This document shows positions 12,372 to 24,772 of a DNA stretch of 64,000 nt, one piece after another. The notes under the pieces were generated by a model. The model was given only the letters and a program-made list of their open reading frames with translations. It had not been told where the DNA came from and did no database searches. A program made the translations under genes and the position numbers. The DNA comes from Buddleja alternifolia (taxonomy: Eukaryota; Streptophyta; Magnoliopsida; Lamiales; Scrophulariaceae), in NCBI GenBank assembly GCA_019426215.1, contig CM033405.1, positions 5,805,001 to 5,869,000 of the forward strand. Reading direction: 5' to 3'. Numbering within the stretch: the stretch's first letter is position 1; the number at the start of each line of letters is the position of its first letter.

Positions 12372-15300
12372 CTACTCTGAGCCCTCCCAATTGCCGACAT
12401 ACAGTCGCAATGAATCAAAATCGGAGGCACAGGTTTTTCCCAACAGGGAACATCTTCTAAGAAATTTCTTAGCCACTCAGCTTCTTCACCAGCTTTATCT
12501 AAAGCTATGAATTCTGATTCCATCGTGGAACGGGCTATGCAAGTTTGCTTAGAAGATTTCCACGACACTGCTCCTCCACCAACGGTAAATACATACCCAC
12601 TTGTGGACTTAGAGTCGTTCGTGTCTGATATCCAATTAGCATCGCTGTATCCCTCTATTACAGCTGGATATCTTGAGTAGTGTAATCCATATTCTTTAGT
12701 ATACTTTAAATACTTAAGAATCTAGTTAAAGCATTCCAATGCTCTTCACTTGGATTACTTGTGAACCTACTCAACTTGCTCATAGAATAAGCTAGATCAG
12801 GGCGAGTACAGTTCATGATATACATCAGACTCCCAATGACCCTAGCATATTCTAACTGTGATATGGGTTCGCCATGGTTCTTGCGTAAATGAACGCTCAA
12901 GTCCACTGGCGTCTTAACTGGTGCACTATCACTTGGAAGGAACTTTTCCAAAACCGTCTCAATGTAATGAGATTGTGATAAGACTAGTCCTTTAGAAGTC
13001 CTCAGGATTTTAATCCCTAAGATGACTGACACGCGAATTCCTAGCAAGTATACTAGGTCGTGCAATGTAATAGAGTGGACTATTTAGCCCGGGGTGTATC
13101 GTCTCCACAGGGACAATTGGATTCAATGCTCGTAATTGCTATATTATCTAACTCTAAGCTAAATCAAATTATAAGATGATGGTTGATTATACTATGAAAA
13201 TAATCAAAGACAACTATGTGATAAACAAGATAATAAATCGAATGGAAAGAGGTGATTGGGTTATGATCCTACTATGTTCTATTCTATGTTCATGAACTCT
13301 CAATTATCCGGATTCTTAGAACGTTCTTGTTATGGCGAAACCCCCTAATGTATTTATTATTCAATCTCTTGAAATAACAAGCCTATACTAGTTAACAACT
13401 TCCTATATCTCTATAGTGAAGATTGAATTAACTAACATGCATTTAGGTTCAAAGGAATTCCTTGTTTACGAAGATCCTACATTCAATCGGGTTATCTTAT
13501 CACAAAAAGCCACACAACGCAATCGATTCTATCTCTAGTCAATTGTTACGTTGTGATGTTTGATTTTTCGATCTCCCTTTATCTATCTCCTCTCGGTCTC
13601 AAGACAAAGCATTTTATCAAATACATGGTGATCAAGCATATGCAAGCATTAAGTACAAAATCAAACATGTAACAAGAATGTAATAAATCCGGAAATTAAT
13701 GATTCATTAAACACAAAACATCACAAAGTATTCACATAACCCAATCACAAAAATACTTAGCTCATACTTACAACAACAAGTGATTCAACAACTCTACAAG
13801 ACATAATTGAAATACTAATCAAGAGAAAGAGTTGAATTACTCCCTATTATAAAGTGTGAATCCAAGCTTTGATGATGAAAATGATGATGATGAGGATGAT
13901 GATGGCTCTTCAAGCTTCCTTGAGTCTTCCTATGGCTTCCCTATGTGTTTTTAGAACAAGTGTAAATGTTTTCCAAGAGAAAAGTGTGTTATAAAGGGAG
14001 AAAACGGCGGACTTAATTTTAGGGCTTCGGGAGAATTGGACCGCGGCACAAACTCTTATCAGACCGCGGTCCTCTGACGCAAAATTCACAGTTTTCGTAT
14101 TTTGATCATAACTCTCTCTACAAATGTCGGATTGAGTTGATTCAAGTTGCTACGCGAAGCTAAGAAATAGATCTACAATATTGAAGAAGAAACCTTAGTA
14201 TGATTCGGCCTTTAAGAGGACGAAAAACTCATTTATATATGAGCATTGTGTAAAATCTTTCGTCAACTATCTTCTTTTGTTTCTTTCTTCAATTTCAAGC
14301 TCAATTTGGATCTCTTTTCTCGTCTTTCATGCGTAAATCAACTTTTATCCTACAAAGCAAAATATATACCAATCAAAGCATTATGAGGGATAAAAAATGA
14401 TCAAAGTAACGATTAAATCATATTACAATGGGGCATAAAATACTGTAAAATATGGACTTATCAATGACATCTGCAAGTCCCATATCCTTCATGTCAAAGT
14501 TCTTCTTTAACATTCCTTTAGTATTCATGATAATTTCATGATTACTACCCATTATCAACATGTCATCTACATATAGACACACTATGACGTATGCGTTATG
14601 TGTTTGTCTAACATACACGCATTTATCACACTCGTTGATCTTGAAACCATTTGATAACATTGTGCTATCAAATTTTTCATGCCACTGCTTTGGCGCTTGT
14701 TTAAGTCCGTATAGCGACTTTACAAGTTTACACACTTTCATCTCCTTTCCAGGAGCAACATACCCCTCGGGTTGTTCCATGTATATTTCTTCTTCTAATT
14801 CTCCGTTCAGAAACGCAGTCTTAACATCCATTTGATGTATCTCAAGGTTATGCAGCGCAGCAATAGCGATGAATAATCTTATGGATGTTATTCTCGTTAC
14901 TGGAGAATAAGTATCGAAGAAATCAAGACCTTCTGTTTGTCGGTATCCTTTGACTACCAAACGGGTCTTATACTTATCAATAGTTCCATCAGCCTTATAC
15001 TTTCTTTTCAGAATCCATTTACAGCCTAAAGGCTTACTTCCCTTTGGAAGATCAACCAACTCCTAGGTATGGTTGTGCAAAATAGACTCAATTTCACTAT
15101 TGATAGCCTCTTTCCAGAGTTGAGCATCTGGACTGGACATAGCTTCCTTAATCGTCCTTGGCTCCCCTTCTAATGTATAAGATACATAATCGGGACCAAA
15201 TGATTTTGGAACTCTTGCCCTTTTGCTACGACGTGGTTCTTTATCCCCGGGATTAGAACTACTCGTAGACTCATCAAATGTTCTTTTGAGAGGAACTTGT

Positions 15301-17863
15301 TCATTTCTTTCCTTACTTGGAAAGATATCCTCGAAAAATGAAGCATTTCTAGATTCCATGATAGTACCTTCATGAATCTCCGATATTTCTGATTTATGTA
15401 CCAGAAATCGATAGGCACTACTATTAAGTGCATAACCTATGAATATGCAATCAATAGTTTTAGGCCCTATCTTAACTTGTTTGGGTTTGGGTATTTCTAC
15501 CTTAGCCAAACACCCCCACACTTTGAGGTACTTGTAAGAAGGCTTTTGACCTTTCCAAAGTTCGTACGGAGTCTCACTCCTACTTTTGTGGGGAATCTTG
15601 TTAAGGATATAATTGGCGGAGAGGATCGCCTCCCCCCACAAATTCTCAGGTAAACTTGAATTAATCAGCAACGCATTCATCATCTCCTTAAGAGTACGAT
15701 TCTTGCGCTCCGCTATTCCGTTTGATTGTGGTGAATATGGGGCCGTTGTTTGATGTATAATGCCTAAATTTGCACAAAATTCATCAAACGGTGCTCTGTA
15801 TTCGCCACCTCTATCACTACGGATAGCCTTTATCCTTTTTCCAAGTTGATTTTCAACTTCCGTTTTGTAATGTGTAAACGCTCCTAGAGCTTCATCTTTA
15901 CTTCTTAGTAAATACACATAACAATACTTTGTGCAATCATCTATGAATGTAATGAAATACTTTTTCCCACCTCTAGTTTGCACAAAGTTCAAATCACAGA
16001 TGTCACTGTGAATAAGTTCTAGTGGTGCGGTGTTTCTTTCCACTGAAGGAAACGGTTGTTTGACTAGTTTTGCCTCAACACAAATTCCACATTTATGTTC
16101 ATTTTCAACTTTAAAAGTTGGTAATAAGTTCAAGTTGACCAATCTTCGAATAGTATTATAATTTACATGTCCTAGTCTGACATGCCACAAATTAGAATAC
16201 TCAAGCAAATAAACAGAATTCTCAATACTTTTATTGCTTTCATTTTCAATTACAACAGAGCGGATTACATTCATTACATTCATCTTGAAAAGGCCCTGCT
16301 CAAGGTAACCTTTTCCAACATAAAATCCTCTCTTTGTTAAAGAAAATCTATCAGCCTCGAAGACTATCTTGAACCCATTCTTGACCAAAGCTGAACCGGA
16401 TACCAAATTCTTGCGAATCTCCGGAACATGCAGAACTTTAGTCAATGTCAATTCTTTGCCTGAAGTCATCTTCAGCACAACTTTCCCCATTCCAACCATT
16501 GGAGATGTGGCTGAGTTGCCCATAAACAGTCTTCGTCCTTCAGTTGGGGTATAGGACGAGAAGGCAGCCCTATCTGAACAGATATGGCGAGTATCTCCAG
16601 TGTCAACAAACCACTCCCTCGGGTTGTCCACCAAGTTGGCTTCGAACACGACGGCAGTGAGATCAAGATCTGTTAGATCGATCGGCACCTGTTTGTCCGA
16701 CAGGTCATCGATCATTTTGTTGATACCCTGGACATCATCAACAGCTAGGTGCACTTCATTTTGCACCCGGTTCTTGCCTTTGTTCTGGTTATGGCCAGAA
16801 CCTTGCCCATGAAACTTGTTTTTCTTGGGCTCTCTACAATCTCTGGCCCAATGACCAGGTTTGTCACAGTTGTGACAGCGGTCTCCCGCCCTTGACTTTC
16901 CTTTCCCGGCAGCCTTCTTTTTCTGGGAATTTCCTTGGAATTTTCCTTGGAATTTTCTCTTCCGGTCAGAACTCTCCGGAACTTCAGCAATGTTTGCCAT
17001 TGCCTGCACAAGGAGCTTCTTGTCTGATCCCCGATTGTCTTCCTCAATTCTGAGTCAGACAACCAAGTCTTCTAAACTCATCTCCTTTCGTTTGTGCTTC
17101 AAGTAATTCTTGAAATCCTTCCAAGAAGGCGGTAACTTCTCAATGATAGAAGCTACTTGGAAGGACTCACTCAGAGCCATGTTCTCAGCATGAATTTCAT
17201 GTAATATAATTTGAAACTCTTGAACTTGGCTTGTCACAGACTTAGAGTCTACCATTTTGAAGTCTAAGAACTTCGCGACCACGAACTTCTTTAGTCCAGC
17301 GTCCTCAGTTCTATACTTCTTGTCCAGTGCCTCCCAGAGGTCTTTGGCAGTTTTTACTTCAGAATATACGCTGTAAAGCGAATCATTCAATCCATTGAGT
17401 AGGTAATTTCTGCAAAGGAAATCACCATGTATCCAGGAATCATATGCCTTCCTCAGATCACTATCAGTTGACTCAACCGGGACATAAGGAGCATTTCCCT
17501 TAAGTACCTTACTTGGTTCAAAGTCGTGAGGTAAAACAACATCTTTTGTTGCCACCTCTTGAAGTCAGCCCCGCTGAACTTCTCCGGTTTTTCAGCCTGA
17601 ACCGGTATAACAGGATTAGCCATTGAAACAAATGGAGGGACCGGAGCAGAGCCAGAACCGGAACCAGGGCCCAACCCTGAACCAGAACCTAGCCCGGCAC
17701 CCCCACCAGAGCCAATGCCAAAACCGGAACCAGGACCCAGCCCTGAACCGTAACTAAAACCAGAACCTCCACCGGAGCCATTGATAATACCGAGACCATG
17801 AATAGCACCTGGTCCAAGACCGAAATCAAGAGTAGCACCATCAACATTTCCCATATTTTCCAT
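12182..17863 (-). pseudogene. Copia gag-pol polyprotein, disrupted
   Basis: The gag ATG is at 17863, followed by a Gly/Ser/Pro-rich head, UBN2-type gag, a CCHC zinc knuckle ([14 protein letters not shown]), aspartic protease (DTGD), the HHCC and catalytic core of integrase ([20 protein letters not shown]), reverse transcriptase with an intact YVDD box, and RNase H. Breaks: a one-base deletion near 17482 shifts frame in gag; stop codons replace Arg at 17055-17057 and Trp near 15063; a 1437 bp solo LTR is inserted at 13027-14463. Protease has Asp where the usual motif is DTGA. These lesions make it non-functional, though integrase and reverse transcriptase read well between them. Confidence 0.9.
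13027..14463. repeat. Solo LTR (Ty3/gypsy-like) inside the Copia element
   Basis: The 1437 bp block has TG...CA ends (TGACACGCG... to ...GGACTTATCA) and is flanked by the perfect 5 bp duplication ATGAC (13022-13026 and 14464-14468). Removing it restores continuous homology to the plus-strand relative in the reverse transcriptase. There is no internal coding region, so it is a solo LTR left by recombination between two LTRs. Phrases such as CCACAGGGACAATTGG and the CCGCGG motifs recall Tat/Ogre-type Gypsy LTRs; that family call is only an impression. Confidence 0.85.
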
Positions 17864-17917
17864 TTGAACAAGTGATAACTTTTGAACAACAACAAGAAAA
17901 TTTAGTGTTAAGTTTGT

Positions 17918-18620
17918 TGTTTCAAAACTTCACAAACGTATCAAATTGATAATAACAAAGAAAGATTATATCGAGGCGAGAGAGAACTCTCTATCCTTAA
18001 CACTAAATTGCCCCGCCTTGGTGGTACGAGTTCTTGCAACAAGTGTCCCAAGATACAACGATATTCTTTTTCTGAAGATTAAACCACTTCAATTTCAGAA
18101 AACTACGAACTTAATTTACTGTTGAAATCTCAAGAAAAAGATGAAGATGACTTTATAAAACTCAAGAACACTTAGAGAGAAATATGTTGTGTTTTGAGTT
18201 GGTGTGCTTCAAAATGGTTGGAATGGTTGCTATTTATAGGCAAAATCCATTTCCATAAGAATCAATCCACACCATCCATTTCTAAGATCAAATCTTAGCC
18301 ATCCAAGATGCTCCACCACCTTGAAGTGCTCATATGTCATTCATGATGTATTCATGACATATTTTCCATTAAAATGTGTTGTGTCATTCATGATATATGC
18401 ATGACATATTAAATAAAATTATATCAAAATATGGGATACACAAATTCAAACCCTTCAATTTAGCACTTAATTTCTCATTCGTTCCGATTAGAGAAATTCG
18501 AAATGCTAAACTCATCTACTCGGAACGTAGATTAAGATTATCCAATAAGCTTAAGTATCCCGGATACTAACGGCGTTCGAATTTCGTACTCAACCATAAT
18601 TTGTACCATTTTATCCAACA
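17918..18620 (-). repeat. 5' LTR of the minus-strand Copia element
   Basis: It lies upstream of gag and on the plus strand reads TGTTTCAAAAC... to ...TTATCCAACA. Scattered homology to the LTR at 27316-28444 supports it: ATCGAGGCGAGAG, CTCTCTATCCTTAA, the GGTGGTACGA region, GAGAAATTCGAAATGCTAAA and GGCGTTCGAATTTC. Length is 703 bp against 1129 bp in that relative. CTATTTATAGG near 18230 reads as a TATA box on the minus strand. Confidence 0.75.
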
Positions 18621-19869
18621 CTGACATAATAGTGAATTTTAACGAACAATCTTCACTTAATTTACTTAAGAATTGGATTTTGTGACTCATAATATCAACT
18701 TTGGAAAAGAACTACACTTATCAATCTCCCAGTTCATCTTCTTCAGTTATACATATATATACAAATTTACTGTGTATTATATTAGTACCAGCTAAATTAT
18801 CCAATCATTTTCGCGTTACTTTTTGAAGGCTGTGCTGATTTTTCATTTTCAGGTAGAGTGGTCATGTTTTTACTACCCTATTATTGTGCCTTTCTTTTGT
18901 TTCCAATACATCCAAAAAAGTTACTTTATCTAGAAAGAATTCTTGATATGCATTTTTCTACATTTTTTTGTTGTTGTGTTTAATAGGTCGAAACGGGTTA
19001 GTAGTAATTAACTTTCAATCGTATTCTTCCATTTGTATATTCTTATATATTCACATATTTTTATTAAAATTGTCATTTGATTTTTGTATAAATTCTCATA
19101 CTATATTGTGTACTTTGATCATTTGATGAAAATTAGAATATATCAGTAATGGTTTTGTACCTACTAAATTATAGTAATTAGATTTCTTTGATATTCAGAA
19201 AATAAACTTTTTCTCTCTATTTGGCATGTAAGATTTGTCTTTTTTATTTTTGTAAAATTGACATGTAAGAATGTCCACGTTTTTCATTAATGATTTTCTT
19301 TCTGAATCCTCTTATCAAGATTGTGTCATTAATATTTATATCTTGATGTAATTAACATTTTATTCTTTCGTTTGAATACCTATTACAACTATCAGAAAGC
19401 TTGCAATCAATATCTCTTTTTTGATTATCAAGTTTTTATTTTTTATTTCCCAGCAATTTTTCATACATTATTTGCATTTTAATTTGATAAATTTTTGGAT
19501 AAGATTTGACACGAATTTTTCTTTCACAAAATTAGGGACATCATGAGTGTGTACTGCTCTATGTATACGTATAGTATACAACATAAGAAGGTGTTGTGTT
19601 AATATAATGTTGAGTTTGGATAAATATTGTTATATATCTTTATCTAAAATAATTAAAAGTCTAAATTTAAATAGGATAGTCACCATTATAATTCAAACTC
19701 AAACTCAAATAAAAATAACCTTTTCTATATCTAATTTGCTTATCAAAAACAGTTATTGACCATTTTTTATTAGTTATTTAATTAAATTTATCAATCATGT
19801 TTTACTTTTTTTATAAAAATTAAATCATAACATTTAACACTTATAGAAAGAATTTCAACAATAATCAGC
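18621..19869. other. AT-rich region, probably Helitron body
   Basis: No gene is supported. It lies between the Copia LTR and a Helitron 3' end and is probably the body of that Helitron. Its 5' end was not identified. Confidence 0.35.
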
Positions 19870-20143
19870 AAAATAGAGTCGATTATTAATGAATAGTCAC
19901 CTCTCATTTTATATTTTAGTATTTATTATTAAATTTACTAATAATGTATTATTAGTTTTTAAACAAAAATAAATAAAATTTAGTACTCATTTAAAAAAAA
20001 TCGAAGATAATCATTAAAATCGAATCATCTTTTTAATTTTTTTGTAGATTATAATAAGTAAATTATATAATTCTATAAATATATTTTTAAATATACATTT
20101 TACCCATTTTGTATACCGTGCCTTGGCACGGGGTTATATCTAG
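19870..20143 (+). mobile_element. Helitron 3' terminal region
   Basis: Ends with the hairpin CCGTGCC-TT-GGCACGG, then ten bases, then CTAG at 20140-20143, followed by host T: the standard Helitron 3' signature. The last 250 bp resemble the sequence before a second such end at 22356 (shared CACCTCTCATTTT and AATAATGTATTA phrases), so both belong to one family. Confidence 0.7.
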
Positions 20144-20403
20144 TATATATAATAAATTACAATCTTTGAGACCATCCAAGTAAGCGCATATATGGATGGC
20201 CTAATTGAAATCAATTTTGCCACATAAGCAAAATTAAATATTTTACATATTTATTAAATTTTAAAAAAAAATTATCAATCTTTATCTAAATATATTAACA
20301 ACCTCATATCTTTTTTGGATAAAGCTAGACTAACAAATATATTTTCTTATTTTAAGCATGTGCCTTTATTCAAAATTTGAATTTTGTATCCAATTATATT
20401 GCA

Positions 20404-20429
<26 letters not shown>

Positions 20430-20435
<6 letters not shown>

Positions 20436-22356
20436 CTATAATATATAAAGTGTTTGACTAATTTTGACGGCAATTTGGCCAAATACTATCTTTTGGTGTT
20501 TTTGAATTTTTTAATTGCAAAGAAAAATTCTCATTGGCTGATCACTTAATTTTGAATATTTAATAGTCATATTATCTTTACGTTCTTAACTGATTCTCCT
20601 TGATTAAAGCTATGAGATGTGATTTGAAATTTGAATTTATGATTATCTAAACTAACAATCATCTGTCAATAAGAAAATCCTTCTCAATGCATCTTCATCT
20701 CTTTCTCTCATGTAATCCGTACAAGAGGGGTACATGAATTTTATTCTTAATCATTCCCCCTGCAACCCCAATCTTTTTTCTCATTTGTGTGCCTTTTTTT
20801 TTTTTTTGGTTAACATTTGTATGCCTTTTTTTTAATATATAAATTTGTATTTAACTGTCATTATTTGTTATTGCCTTTGATTGTTTTCATGTAGAAAAAT
20901 CTTGCGTTTACATTTACGCACAATATGATTGTTAAAGCAATAATATATAAATTTGTATTTAACTGTCTTATTGCCTTTGATAGTTTTCATGTAGAAAAAT
21001 CTTGCGTTCTTACATTTAGGCACAATATGATTGTTAAAGCAATAATGGAATGGAAAGAAAGGAGCAGTCGCTCCACTCAAGTACTACTATACTAGTTTTT
21101 TGTTCCTGAAATTCCAAATTTCATTATACTCACAATTATCGTGTGTCGTGGACCACATGTCGATTTCATTATGCCTTGAATCAGGATAGAGAATTTAAAA
21201 AATGACAGGTATATTAACTTTATCAATGATTGAGTCGGATTTGGTATATAATAAGTGCATTTTTTTTTCTATTGATTCCTATAAATTCGGTCAAAACAAA
21301 TTTTGAATGAGGCCGCAAATGAACGAAAAGTAAATATTATTCACGTGGCATGAAAAATATTTATTGATTCATAATTGAATTTAACTAGCGTATGAAATTG
21401 GATTTGAGGATGTGAATTTGTACTTGTAACGAGTTTTTTTAACAATTTGGTCTACAGATTTACAAAATTTAATTATTGTTCTTTTTCTTTCTCATTGATC
21501 AAAAAACGCAAGTGAAGAAGATCGGCCCTCTTTTAAAAAGAAGGCATTACATTAGTACAAAAGCAATGTATACCATTGTAAAACAAAGTCATCTGGGGTA
21601 TTTGTTTTATAAAAGAAAGGAAAAAGGCTAAATACTATCATAGTTTAATAATTTTTGGACTTATACATGACTTCCAAAATTGAAAATATTAATGACATTA
21701 TTCTTTTTAGGTATTTCACTTTGGATTTTTGAATTGATGATTTTAATAAGAATTGTTAAAATTTAGTGTGTTTTTTTACTTAATTCAAGAATTTCGAGTT
21801 TTTTAAGTGTTTATGTGATACAATAAATAATTTGATTTTATAATTTTGTTTCGCCAAGAAATCTAACATCATTTGGTGGATGACAGAACATCAAAAAAGC
21901 CGACAACATGTGCAATTAGGTTGTTTTTAGCCTATCTAACATCATTTTGTTTCTCACTTTCCATCCATTCATGCATTTCAATTTATATTAATATTCATTT
22001 GAATATTTTTACATAACAATTGAGAATTTTTATTAATATTCAATATAATAATTATAAATTCCCCTTCATCGTAATTATTGAAGTCCTAATTACCTAAATT
22101 ATCTTTTATTTTCCTTTTCCTACTCATGTTAAATTTTTCAATGATAACCAACAAAATTAATTTTTTTTGTTATTAATGATGATAGATACCTCTCATTTTG
22201 TCTTCTAATATATTCTTTATTAAATTTTCCAATAATGTATTACTTTTTTAAATACATTTTTTTAGATTATAAATAAATAAATTATGTGATGATAATTTTA
22301 TTTTTGTCAAATATTTTTTTACATATCAATATCCCATGGCACTGGGCTACATCTAG
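20430..22356 (+). mobile_element. Non-autonomous Helitron
   Basis: The 3' end near 22325-22356 has an imperfect hairpin (CCCATGGCACTGGG) followed by CTACATCTAG and host T. The probable 5' end is ACTATAATATATAAAG near 20430, which resembles Helitron 5' ends but is embedded in a TA repeat, so the exact start is uncertain. There is no Rep/helicase coding capacity. It contains a tandem duplication at 20833-21050. Confidence 0.55.
20833..21050. repeat. Tandem duplication of about 107 bp
   Basis: AATATATAAATTTGTATTTAACTGTC, followed by TTATTGCCTTTGAT and TTTTCATGTAGAAAAATC, occurs twice with small differences. The second copy ends near AAGCAATAATGG. It lies inside the Helitron. Confidence 0.75.
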
Positions 22357-22482
22357 TTATTAATATATAGCTAATACATTTACACATTTATCTTAATTTG
22401 TTTTCTTAACTATTTAATAAAATATGTCTATATATGTACATATATAGACCGAACTTTTTATATTATATTATATTATATTTAT

Positions 22483-22625
22483 AGAATAGATAGATAAGCT
22501 TGAAGACCTAATGCGAGCCCTGATACACTTTAGGAAACAAACCAAAACTTGCCATATAATAGAATAGATAGATAAGCTTGAAGATCTAATACGAGTCCTA
22601 ATGTACTTTGTGCACAAGAATACAA
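22483..22625. repeat. Direct repeat, period 78 bp
   Basis: AGAATAGATAGATAAGCTTG, followed by GAAGA(C/T)CTAATGCGAG-like sequence, occurs at 22483 and 22561. It lies just upstream of the PRP31 retrocopy start. Confidence 0.7.
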
Positions 22626-22658
22626 TGATCATATCCTTAATTCCAAAATAAATTTGTA

Positions 22659-24772
22659 ATGGCTGCTCTCAATGATTGTTTCCTAGCTGATCTGGATGAA
22701 TTGTCTGATAATGAAGATGATCTTCTGGAGGCTGAGCACACGGAGGAAGAAGAAGACTTAGATGCAAACATAGAGGCACTTAATTATGACGATGATGATC
22801 TGGATAGTGTGTCTAAACTACAAAAAACTCAGCGCTATACTGATATTATGCAGAAAGTTGAAGAAGCAACTGTGTTAGAAGAAGATGATCCAGAATACCA
22901 GTTGATATTTGATTGTAATGGCTTGTCCGTCGATATTGAAACCGCTTGAAATTTCCGGGGCTTGAGTCTCTGGTTCGTCATCCAATTGATTATGCTCGGG
23001 TTGTTAAAAAGATCGGGAATGAAACGGATCCGACACTTGTTGATCTAGAAGGTCTTCTACCGTCCGCCATTATATATCATGGTTGTTTCTGTTACAGCAT
23101 CCACTACTAGTGGCAAGCCTCTTCCGGAGGAAGTCCTCGAAAAGACAATCGACGCATGTGATCGAGCTCTTGCTCTAGATTCATCAATGAAAAAGGTTTT
23201 TGATTTTGTAGAGAGTAGAATGGGACATATAGCTCCGAATCTCTCCGCTATATATAGTTGGTAGTGCTGTTGCTGCAAAGCTAATGGGGACAGCCGGTGG
23301 TCTATCAGCGTGATGCCTGCTTGTGACGTTCAGCTTCTCAGTGCAAAAAGGAAGAATTTGGCAGGGTTTTCAACAGCAACATTACAATTTCGTGTTGGTT
23401 ATTTAGAACAAACAGAAATATTTCAGAGCACTCCTCCTTCATTGAGGATGCGCGTGTGCAGACTATTGGCTGCGAAATCGACACCAACTGCCCGTGTAGA
23501 TTCCGTTAGAGGAGATCCAACGGGAAAGACGGGGAGAACTTTTAGGGCAGAGATTGAGAAGAAAATTGAGAAAGGGCAAGAGTCTGCTCCTGCTAAGCAG
23601 CCTAAACCCCTTCGTGTTCTTGATTCCGAGCCTAAAAAGAAGAGAGGGGGTCGAAGGCTGAGGAAGATGAAAGAAAGATATGCAATAACAGACATGCGGA
23701 AGCCTGCTAATAGGATGCAGTTTGGAGTACTAGAGGAGAGCTCATTAGGTGATGTACTCTGGGAAGGATATGGAATGCTTGGTCAGGCCGGTAACGCAAG
23801 CTACTGTTAGAAACGAAAATTGGTTTTGAGGCTTGTCAAAGACAATTTCTTTAAAATGATATTTGCCCCCGCTGTCGGGTTGATATGGCAAATCACTTCC
23901 AAGGATACAACAAAACCTATACAATTTTCAGACAGCAATTCTGAAAATTGTCTACAGAATTCTCTACGAAATTGTGTACATTGATAATGAAGGAATTGAA
24001 AAAACAAAGAAGAAGAAAACCGATATTTTTGTTATATATTTTCTGAATTTGTATCATCTATTTATAGATGTTTAAAAGTTTCCTACGAATTGTTGTGTCT
24101 GTTAATATGAGAAAAAACACACCAATTCATTTAGGACTTTTCACAAACACCTATCATGAGTTGTGTTCCTTCATAATACAATGTTAAATAATCTAGAGAA
24201 TTTGGGTTGTAATCTAGTGCTTCGCCCCCAAAGAAAAAATTAAATAAAATTTTATTTTAGTCACACGATATTAATCGCACACGCACACGCGCTCGTGCCA
24301 AGTGCCAAGTGCCGCCACAAAAGCACCATGCGCGCGCATCCGCGCGGTGCAATTCACTAGAGCATAGCTCTATTTTATATATTAGTTTATATTAGTAAAC
24401 TAATATATCACATTTTTGTATATAAAGGCACTTCAACTCTTTTAGACTTTCCATGTGGGACAAACTCATTTACTACCCAACATATTTCTTCAATCTTTTC
24501 AATTCTTCCACCTTTAACTTTACAATCTATACAAAATATTCAATAGCTATATGTATCAGCTGTTCAAAGTCGGCTTGGTGCTAAAGTAGCCGAGAAATTT
24601 AAGGAGAGGAATTACACAAGTGGTGGTGCAACTTCTGGACTCATTTCGAGCCTGGCCTTCACACGTGCAGGGAATCGAGCTTTCAAATCCCCAGGCGAAT
24701 CAACTTGGTAGTGGAACTCAAACTACTTATTTTTCAGAAGTTGGAACTTTTTCAAAGATCAAGAGAACGTGA
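22659..24772 (+). pseudogene. PRP31 (U4/U6 snRNP factor) pseudogene, probably a processed retrocopy
   Basis: Matches plant PRP31 from start to stop: acidic N-terminus (FLADLDELSDNED), VSKLQKTQRY, DDPEYQLI, then HPIDYARVVKKIGNET, VVSVTAS, FVESRMGHIAPNLSAI, KRKNLAGFSTAT, GYLEQTEI, the lysine/arginine-rich KKRGGRRLRKMKERY, and the C-terminal TYFSE-GTFSKIKRT. Functional PRP31 binds U4 snRNA and 15.5K protein through its Nop domain in the tri-snRNP. This copy cannot: a deletion and stop follow the DIE motif near 22945; inserted bases shift frame near 23258; a lost LAK and stop occur near 23310; Nop residues are changed; and a 741 bp LTR sits at 23805-24545. No intron is visible anywhere and an A9 run follows at 24961, which supports retroposition; this depends on the parent gene having introns. 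Confidence 0.9.
23805..24545 (-). repeat. Solo LTR inserted in the PRP31 pseudogene
   Basis: The 741 bp insert starts TGTTAGAAACG and ends TTCAATA (a decayed CA end). It separates two parts of PRP31 that join exactly once it and one duplication copy are removed. Flanking 5-mers are GCTAC (23800-23804) and GCTAT (24546-24550). CATCTATAAATAG on the minus strand looks like the LTR TATA box, and GTCCCACATGG lies near the U3 start, so it is oriented minus. It has no coding content. The insertion post-dates the retrocopy. Confidence 0.8.

Larger units (their letters stand above)
12155..18620 (-). mobile_element. Copia LTR retrotransposon, 3'-truncated and interrupted
   Basis: Minus-strand element with its 5' LTR at 17918-18620, then gag, protease, integrase, reverse transcriptase and RNase H down to 12182. 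Alignment with the plus-strand relative at 27316-34083 continues for about 27 bases past the stop codon and then fails at about 12155, so the 3' untranslated region and 3' LTR are missing. No target duplication can be read. A solo LTR (13027-14463) is inserted in the reverse transcriptase region. Confidence 0.9.

Noticed and set aside
23057..23695. Minus-strand frames over the PRP31 pseudogene
   Set aside because: They are antisense shadows of conserved PRP31 coding sequence.
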